From assembly GCA_964492485.1 (NCBI GenBank), contig CAZBKM010000023.1:1-37239 (forward strand): a DNA stretch of 37,239 nt. The letters run 5' to 3'. This stretch comes from UBA5336 sp964492485 (GTDB taxonomy: Bacteria; Pseudomonadota; Alphaproteobacteria; Caulobacterales; Hyphomonadaceae). Below the pieces are notes generated by a model. It had not been told where the DNA came from. It made no database searches and saw only the letters and a program-made list of their open reading frames with translations. Shown here piece after piece: positions 31,985 through 37,239 of the stretch (position 1 is the first letter of the stretch; each line of letters starts with the position of its first letter). Both the position numbers and the translations under genes were made by a program.

Positions 31985-32854
31985 TCAGCGTTCGGCGAGT
32001 TGCTCGATCAGCGCACGCGCTTCGGCACCGATTTCGCCATGGTCAAGCGCATAGGCGAGGACAGCTTCCAGGTAACCGATCTTCGAACCACAGTCATAGT
32101 CCTGACCTTCATACTCAAAGGCATGGAAAGGCTGTGTGGTCATCAGCTTCGCCATGCTGTCGGTCAGCTGGATCTCGCCGCCCGCACCAGGCTCCTGCGC
32201 GGAAAGCAGGTCGAAGATTTCCGGCTGCAGAATGTAGCGCCCCGTAATCTTCAGGTTCGAGGGCGCCTCTTCGCGCGCCGGCTTCTCGACCATGCCGGTC
32301 ATCTCGATGATTCGTCCGTTGCGGCCCTTCGGCGCAATGACGCCATAGGAGGAGACGCGCGACTCGGGCACGGCATCAACGGCGATGATGTTGCCGCCGG
32401 TCTGGTCATAGGCCTCGACCATCTGGGCCAGGCAGCTCCGCGCGCCCTTGATCAGCACGTCGGGCAGAAGGATGGCGAAGGGCTCGCGGCCGATCACGTC
32501 CCGAGCGCACCAGATGGCGTGGCCTAGACCGAGGGCGCCCTGCTGGCGGATGAAACTGGTGGTGCCGGCCGGCATGTGCAGCGCGGCCAACTCGTCCAGG
32601 AGTGCTGTCTTGTTCTTTCTGCGCAGCGTGTCGTCGAGCTCATAGGCGATGTCGAAATAGTCCTCGATCGCACCCTTGTTCCGGCCGGTGACGAACACGA
32701 TGTGCTCGATCCCCGCCTCGCGGGCTTCGTCCACCACATATTGCAGGGCCGGCCGGTCGACGATGGGCAGGAGTTCCTTCGGGATCGCCTTGGTCGCCGG
32801 CAGGACACGAGTCCCGAATCCGGCCACGGGCAGAACGGCCTTGCGGATGGTCAT
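31985..32854 (-). CDS. galU: UTP-glucose-1-phosphate uridylyltransferase
   Basis: Makes UDP-glucose from UTP and glucose-1-phosphate for LPS, capsule and UDP-glucuronate. It has 289 residues, the usual size. The nucleotide-binding block LPVAGFGTRVLPATKAIPKE (residues 9-28) and ELLPIVDRPALQYVVDEA are typical GalU. Later family marks are GLGHAIWCAR, VEKPAREEAPSN and GRYILQPEIFD. It is the first gene of the galU-hldE-AGE unit. The UDP-glucuronate-type epimerase and aminotransferase genes further right could use products derived from UDP-glucose. Confidence 0.95.
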   Translation of the reverse strand: MTIRKAVLPVAGFGTRVLPATKAIPKELLPIVDRPALQYVVDEAREAGIEHIVFVTGRNKGAIEDYFDIAYELDDTLRRKNKTALLDELAALHMPAGTTSFIRQQGALGLGHAIWCARDVIGREPFAILLPDVLIKGARSCLAQMVEAYDQTGGNIIAVDAVPESRVSSYGVIAPKGRNGRIIEMTGMVEKPAREEAPSNLKITGRYILQPEIFDLLSAQEPGAGGEIQLTDSMAKLMTTQPFHAFEYEGQDYDCGSKIGYLEAVLAYALDHGEIGAEARALIEQLAER

Positions 32855-32968
32855 GGAGCGGTCTCCCTCTGGCGCGTGCGGACGTGGGCCAATCGGGCCG
32901 CCATCGTCCGGTTGTGCACCGGTCTATGCAAGCCGCGCTCCAAGCACCAGCGATGATGGCAGGTCCGC

Positions 32969-34486
32969 TCAGACGAAGGCGAAGCGGTTGCGTCCGGTGT
33001 CATCCTGGGTCACGGAGATCGCGCGCCCGGCCTGGTTCGCCTCGTCGCGCAGTCTCGTTAGCGTTTCGGGCGTCGCCTGGGCCACGAAGCGCTGACCGGT
33101 CGAGGTCCGGCCAAGCCCGATCCCGGTTTCCGGACCCCCGCGCCCGTGCACCACAGTGTAGGTCTCCAGGATGCCGCGCTCCGGGGCGTTGGCCAGCGTC
33201 ACGGTGTCCCCGGGCGTTGCGGCGGGTGCGACGGGGGTGAAACGCGCGGGGCGATCCGTGGCATAGACCCCGACCGCTTCCTTGGTCATCCAGCCGCCAT
33301 TCGCGAGCACCAGGCCCCGCGTTCCGGGATTGGCGCGCAGCCGGTCCACCATGCTGGCGATCCCGTGCATCGCGTAATTGTTGCCGGGGCCGCCGAAGAA
33401 GGGCAGTCCGCCGGTGAGACTCAGCGGGCGTGGATCGCTCTCCCAGTCGACGCCCAGCGCGTCGCAGGCCGAAAAGACCGCGCATGGAAAACACGAATAG
33501 ATATCGAACGCATCGACGTCGTCGGCGGTGACCCCCGCCTGTTCCAGTGCCCTGTTCACGGCCTCGTCCATGGCCCATGACCCGTCGAGCCGGGGGCGGT
33601 GCACGACGAAGGCGTCGTTCGCCTCGCCTGCGCCATGCAGGTAGACCCGCCTGTCCTGTGGCACGCCAAGGGCGTCGGCCTTCTCCTCCGACAGAAGGAG
33701 CACGGCGGCACCCTGGTTCACCGCATCCTGCGCAACGTGCCATTTCAGGAACGGGTCGGCGAGTTCGTAATTGTCCGGTGAGGGCGTCGCCAGCCAGTCG
33801 ACGCTGCGTGCCGTGGGGAATTGCGCGAAGGGATTGGCGGCTGCTGCCTGCGTGAACGGGGCAAACAGGCGTGACATCGCCCTGCGGTGGGCGTCCCGGC
33901 GGCGCCCCTCCCGCGCGGCAATGGCGGTCTCGAACAAGGCGTAGTAATAGGGTGCGGCGACCAGACCGTGACGGATTTCGGACGTCTCGAGGAGCATGTC
34001 GCCGAGGCCGCGATCCTCCATCGGCCGGTCGTCGCCATCGGTCCAGTCGAGCGTCAGGCCCGCCCGGCGTGCGGCCTTCGACGCGCCGATGGCTTCCGAT
34101 CCTGCAAGCAGGGCGCCTTCAATCTCCCCGTCATGGATACGTTCCGCCATTTCGTGGACCAGTGCCTGGGGCGACTGGCCCCCGACACTCGAATAGATGG
34201 CAAGCCCTGGATCGGCTCCCAGGTCGCGGGCCAGCGTCCCCGGGAGATTCGTATTGGCGTGAGAGGCGCGCGGCACCGAATCCTCGAAGATCCGAACGAA
34301 GACCAGGGCATCGATCGCACGGGTGACCGACCCGGTGTCGGCTGCGCCGCAATCGGCCAGTGCCGCCTGGCTTGCCGAACGCGCCATGGACAACGGGGAG
34401 GGGGCCGTCTCGACCCCGTCCTCGGGCGTCCAGTGACTGACCGACTGTCCGACCCCGACGAGCACCGGCATGGAGCCTTTCGCCAT
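32969..34486 (-). CDS. Thiolase-like protein type 1 (TLP1), no nucleophilic cysteine
   Basis: A 505-residue thiolase-fold protein of the acetyl-CoA acetyltransferase type with an extra C-terminal domain of about 90 residues (from about 415, with TYTVVHGRGGPETGIGLGRT), as in mycobacterial TLP1. At the position of the nucleophilic Cys of thiolases (CSSG or CASG) it reads YSSVGGQS, and the C-terminal CxG motif is replaced by NGGWMTKEA. A His is kept in GGPGNNYAMHGIA. It therefore probably lacks normal thiolase activity; other TLP1 proteins have no settled function but may bind CoA esters. GGGAGGTG lies before the ATG. It lies between the galU unit and the DegT gene on the same strand, without a clear functional link to either. 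Confidence 0.83.
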   Translation of the reverse strand: MAKGSMPVLVGVGQSVSHWTPEDGVETAPSPLSMARSASQAALADCGAADTGSVTRAIDALVFVRIFEDSVPRASHANTNLPGTLARDLGADPGLAIYSSVGGQSPQALVHEMAERIHDGEIEGALLAGSEAIGASKAARRAGLTLDWTDGDDRPMEDRGLGDMLLETSEIRHGLVAAPYYYALFETAIAAREGRRRDAHRRAMSRLFAPFTQAAAANPFAQFPTARSVDWLATPSPDNYELADPFLKWHVAQDAVNQGAAVLLLSEEKADALGVPQDRRVYLHGAGEANDAFVVHRPRLDGSWAMDEAVNRALEQAGVTADDVDAFDIYSCFPCAVFSACDALGVDWESDPRPLSLTGGLPFFGGPGNNYAMHGIASMVDRLRANPGTRGLVLANGGWMTKEAVGVYATDRPARFTPVAPAATPGDTVTLANAPERGILETYTVVHGRGGPETGIGLGRTSTGQRFVAQATPETLTRLRDEANQAGRAISVTQDDTGRNRFAFV

Positions 34487-34577
34487 ATGTCACCTCCCGC
34501 AACCTGTCTGGTCTCCTGGTTAGCGCGGGCGCGCCGCTCTGGCGAGGCGCGACGCAAGGGAAGGCGCGTGGGATCGT

Positions 34578-35732
34578 TCAGCGCTCGAAGCTGTCCACCC
34601 CGGCGATGATCCGGTCCTGGCTTCCGGCATCGAGATAGGGATGCATGGGCAGGGACAGGACCCGGCGCGCGGCGGCTTCCGTATGGGGCAGGCCGCCTGG
34701 TGCAACGGGATAGTGCGTCGCGAAATCCTGCTGGTGCAGCGGTATCGGGTAGTAGACCGCCGTCGGAATGCCTGCCGCCTTGAGATGGTCCTGCAGGGCG
34801 TCGCGGTCGTCATGTTCGATCGTGTACTGCGCCCAGACCGAGCAGGCGCCATCGGCCACCCTCGGGACACGCGCGACCTTGCCGACCAGCGCCTCGCTGT
34901 AACGGTCCGCAATCGCCTGGCGGCGTTCGATCTCGTCGGGAAAGATCTTGAGTTTCTCCAGCAGGATTGCCGCCTGGATCGTATCGAGGCGCGAATTCAT
35001 GCCGACCCGAAGATTGAGGTAACGCGGATCGTGTCGGAACTGCCGCGCGGCAATGTCGGCGGGCATCGCCTTGCCATAGAGCCTGAGCGAATCGATCAGC
35101 TCGGCGAGCGCCTTGTCATTGGTCAGCACGGCCCCACCGTCGCCATAGCAGCCAAGCGGCTTGGCCGGGAAAAAGCTCGTCGTCGCCACATCGGCCCAGG
35201 CCAGTGGGTGGCGGCCATTGAGGGTGCAGCCAAATCCCTGGGCGCTGTCGGCCATCAGTTTCAGGCCGTGGCGGTCACAGATGTCGCGCAGGGTCGGATA
35301 GTCCGCCGGATGGCCGAACAGATCGACCGCGATCACCGAATGCGGAACCTGCTCCCCCCTGGCCTTTACCGCCCCGATTGCCGCTTCGAGGCTCTCGGGT
35401 GACAGGGTGTAGGTGTCGGGGTCGATATCGACGAACACCGGCCTGGCGCCGAGCCAGGGTACCACCTGTGCCGTCGCCACGAAGGTAAAGGCTGGGCAGA
35501 ACACGGCGTGATGCGGGCGCAGGCCCCAGGCCATGAGTACGAGTGCCAGCGCATCGGTGCCATTCGCGCAGGCAATGGTTCGCTCAGCCTCGGCGAACCG
35601 GCCGAGGGCGGCTTCCAGCTCGGCAACTTCGGGGCCCATGACATAGCGGCCATGCGTGATGACGGTCTGGATGGCCGTCTCGATCTCACCCGCGATGCGC
35701 TGACGCTGGGCCTGAAGGTCGATGAACTGCAT
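34578..35732 (-). CDS. DegT/DnrJ/EryC1/StrS-family sugar aminotransferase
   Basis: A PLP-dependent aminotransferase of 384 residues that adds an amino group to a nucleotide-linked keto sugar. The PLP lysine is Lys191 in SFFPAKPLGCYGDGG, with Asp161 in LMADSAQGF and the phosphate-binding ANGTDAL at 56-62. The N-terminus MQFIDLQAQRQRI and GRYVMGPEVAELE resemble WbpE/WlbC, which act on UDP-3-keto-GlcNAc uronic acid, but related enzymes act on 4-keto sugars. AGGAGG lies before the ATG. It diverges from the UDP-glucuronate epimerase-like gene across a 335-nt gap; both may serve a surface polysaccharide. The sugar substrate is uncertain. Confidence 0.9.
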   Translation of the reverse strand: MQFIDLQAQRQRIAGEIETAIQTVITHGRYVMGPEVAELEAALGRFAEAERTIACANGTDALALVLMAWGLRPHHAVFCPAFTFVATAQVVPWLGARPVFVDIDPDTYTLSPESLEAAIGAVKARGEQVPHSVIAVDLFGHPADYPTLRDICDRHGLKLMADSAQGFGCTLNGRHPLAWADVATTSFFPAKPLGCYGDGGAVLTNDKALAELIDSLRLYGKAMPADIAARQFRHDPRYLNLRVGMNSRLDTIQAAILLEKLKIFPDEIERRQAIADRYSEALVGKVARVPRVADGACSVWAQYTIEHDDRDALQDHLKAAGIPTAVYYPIPLHQQDFATHYPVAPGGLPHTEAAARRVLSLPMHPYLDAGSQDRIIAGVDSFER

Positions 35733-36067
35733 GGGTCCTCCTGAAGCTCGGTATCCCGCGAGGCTCGCCTAGTGCATCTTCCAGTCAGGCAGAGCCGGTG
35801 CAGATGCGTGAGCGTTGTGTTTGGGGGCATTCTCTTGACGCGAACCGGTTCCCACTTCGCTTGAGAAGGCCCTAGCGTCAGGCGCGTCCCGGCTTCAACT
35901 CAACAATTGTTCGCCATTGTTTCCAGGTCAGGCCCAAGGCGTTTCGCACGCCTCGACGGCGCGGTGGAGTTTTCATGGGCGCGCGATCACGCTAAGCGGC
36001 GTGGCACCCAGGGCGCGCGCTCACCTGCCCTGCCACGACGAAAACCGGACCAGGATCCCTCTCCGCC
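35733..36067. other. 335-nt divergent intergenic region with a B-A' repeat
   Basis: The gap between two divergent genes holds the repeat at 35772-35870. Both promoters must lie here or within the repeat. About 200 nt to the right of the repeat show no coding sequence or site that I can support. Confidence 0.5.
35772..35870. repeat. Mosaic palindromic repeat, modules B-A'
   Basis: Module B (35772-35808) is degenerate, from GTGCATCTTCC to GCAGATGCGT. Module A' (35827-35870) contains TCTTGACGCGAACCGG and ends GAGAAGGC. Unlike the other copies it lies upstream of both neighbouring genes, about 40 nt before the aminotransferase start codon. Confidence 0.75.
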
Positions 36068-37039
36068 ATGAAAGTCATCATTACCGGTGCTGCCGGCTTC
36101 ATAGGATTTCATGCCGCGTGCAGGCTGGCGGGCGCGGGGCATGAGGTGGTCGGTCTCGACAGTCTCAACGCCTATTACAGCCTCGATCTGAAGCGCGCAC
36201 GCCTGGCGGCGCTGCCGGCGTCGGTGCGGTTCGAGACCCTGGACATTGCCGATGCGCCCGCGCTCTCGGATTGCGTCCGGCGGGAAGCGCCGCAGGTGGT
36301 CGTCCATCTCGCCGCCCAGGGCGGCGTGCGCTACTCGATCGAGAATCCGTTCGCCTACGCCCATTCGAATCTTCTCGGGCACCTGTCGGTCCTCGAAGCC
36401 TGCCGTCATGCCGAGGGGCTGTCGCATCTGGTCTATGCCTCCTCCTCATCGGTCTACGGCGACGACAGTGACGTTCCCTTTGCCGAGACGGCGGTCGTCG
36501 ATCGGCCGGTGTCTCTCTATGCCGCCACCAAGGCCAGCGACGAGCTGATGAGCAGCGCCTATGCCCATCTCTACGGCCTCAAGCAGATCGGGCTGCGCTT
36601 CTTCACGGTGTACGGTCGCTGGGGCCGGCCGGACATGGCCTATTGGCTGTTTGCCGAACGGATCCTGCGCGACGAGCCGATCAAGGTGTTCAACCGGGGC
36701 CAGATGCGCCGTGACATGACCCATGTCGGCGATGTGGTCGCCGGGCTTGCTGCCGTGGTCGAACGGACCCCCACCTTCGCCGATGGGGAGCGGCCTCACC
36801 GGGTCTACAATGTCGGCAACAGTCACCCCGAAACGCTGATCGATCTGATCGAGACGCTGGAAGCCGCCATAGGACGCCCGGCCCGAAAGACCTTCCTGCC
36901 GATGCAGCCCGGTGACGTGACCGAAACCTATGCCGACATCCGCCGCTTCCAGGCCGATTACGGCTACCGCCCCCAAACCCCCATCTCCGAAGGCCTGCCT
37001 GACTTTGTCGCCTGGCTGCGCGGGTATCTGGGGCTTTAA
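36068..37039 (+). CDS. NAD-dependent sugar epimerase, UDP-glucuronate 4-epimerase-like
   Basis: An extended short-chain dehydrogenase of 323 residues. The NAD motif GAAGFIG is at residues 7-13; the catalytic triad is Ser126 (ASSSSVYG), Tyr151 and Lys155 (SLYAATKASDEL). The stretch NAYYSLDLKRARL and GLRFFTVYGRWGRPDMA are typical of UDP-glucuronate 4-epimerases (CapI/LpsL), which make UDP-galacturonate from UDP-glucuronate. GalE-like or other nucleotide-sugar epimerases are alternatives. UDP-glucuronate would come from UDP-glucose made by GalU, but no UDP-glucose dehydrogenase is in the window. Its stop codon is directly followed by a repeat. Confidence 0.9.
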   Translation: MKVIITGAAGFIGFHAACRLAGAGHEVVGLDSLNAYYSLDLKRARLAALPASVRFETLDIADAPALSDCVRREAPQVVVHLAAQGGVRYSIENPFAYAHSNLLGHLSVLEACRHAEGLSHLVYASSSSVYGDDSDVPFAETAVVDRPVSLYAATKASDELMSSAYAHLYGLKQIGLRFFTVYGRWGRPDMAYWLFAERILRDEPIKVFNRGQMRRDMTHVGDVVAGLAAVVERTPTFADGERPHRVYNVGNSHPETLIDLIETLEAAIGRPARKTFLPMQPGDVTETYADIRRFQADYGYRPQTPISEGLPDFVAWLRGYLGL

Positions 37040-37239
37040 GGCCGTCTCGCAGCGGGAACCGGGTCTCACTTCGCCGCACTGCGGCCTAAAGCGCCGGTCT
37101 TTCGGTTCACTCCAGACCGACGCCTTACATCATTGGTCTTGTGCAAGTCACCGTTCGCAACCGAACCCGTCGCTCCATACTTGCGCTAGGGCGTTTTCCG
37201 AGCGACATGAATCGTTTGGGATTCCCAAGGCGGGCGGAT
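37040..37239. repeat. Composite mosaic repeat, A'-like, D, C' and a partial unit at the window end
   Basis: Directly after the epimerase stop there is a degenerate A'-like block (37040-37086) closed by GGCCG and CGGCC. Module D follows (37091-37123, GCGCCGGTCTTTCGG to AGACCGACGC). Module C' (37142-37185) has outer arms TGCAAG and CTTGCG around CCGTTCGCAACCG. From 37190, GGGCGTTTTCCGAGCGA may start another A-related unit that runs to the edge. No gene is visible in this final stretch. Confidence 0.65.

Noticed and set aside
1..37239. tRNA, rRNA, CRISPR, prophage, integrase or insertion sequence
   Set aside because: I saw no cloverleaf-type motif set, no regular spacer array, and no transposase, integrase or phage gene. 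The only repeats are the mosaic palindromes.

Overview
The window is a chromosomal segment from an alphaproteobacterium. The G+C content is high, the genes are densely packed, and there is no phage, plasmid or transposase gene. The best fit is a free-living, probably aquatic, heterotroph near the Caulobacterales, Maricaulales or Hyphomonadaceae. The pointers are a divergent pair of a short J-domain protein gene and a bolA gene, an Entner-Doudoroff glucose operon, an A-type RNase P RNA, a class I ribonucleotide reductase under NrdR-like boxes, and many acyl-CoA dehydrogenases. The genus is inferred and cannot be fixed from the sequence alone.

Layout. Positions 1-7470 (+) hold acyl-CoA and branched-chain catabolism: a truncated acyl-CoA dehydrogenase, an acyltransferase, a flavin monooxygenase-like protein, and the distal valine genes mmsA, isobutyryl-CoA dehydrogenase and mmsB. 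Positions 7538-13528 (+) are a tightly coupled operon, zwf-edd-glk-eda, that ends unexpectedly in a formylglycine-generating-enzyme gene. Positions 13847-20494 carry a J-domain gene and bolA (divergent), a Sua5-type tRNA modification gene, a cytochrome b561-YceI fusion, a second YceI protein, a DmdC-like acyl-CoA dehydrogenase and panD. Positions 20568-24651 hold an EamA transporter, a peptidoglycan amidase, a YihY membrane protein, rnpB, and a two-gene unit of a PH-like membrane protein plus a TIR protein. Positions 24986-29184 hold nrdA and nrdB, separated by an LpxR-like outer-membrane gene, with NrdR-type boxes before each nrd gene. Positions 29252-37039 hold envelope and sugar-nucleotide genes (AGE epimerase, hldE, galU, a DegT-type aminotransferase, a UDP-glucuronate epimerase-like gene) and a thiolase-like TLP1 gene.

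Glucose taken up by the cell can be phosphorylated by Glk, oxidised by Zwf, dehydrated by Edd and cleaved by Eda. GalU, HldE and the DegT and epimerase genes divert hexose into lipopolysaccharide or capsule precursors. The acyl-CoA genes feed propionyl-CoA and acetyl-CoA into central metabolism.

The most striking non-coding structure is a family of mosaic palindromic repeats, described here as modules A, B, C and D. They occur in at least seven gaps, in changing order and orientation. Most copies touch or overlap the stop codon of a gene, and one copy encodes the C-terminus of BolA. The most interesting candidate system is the TIR plus PH-like membrane protein pair, whose function is unknown.
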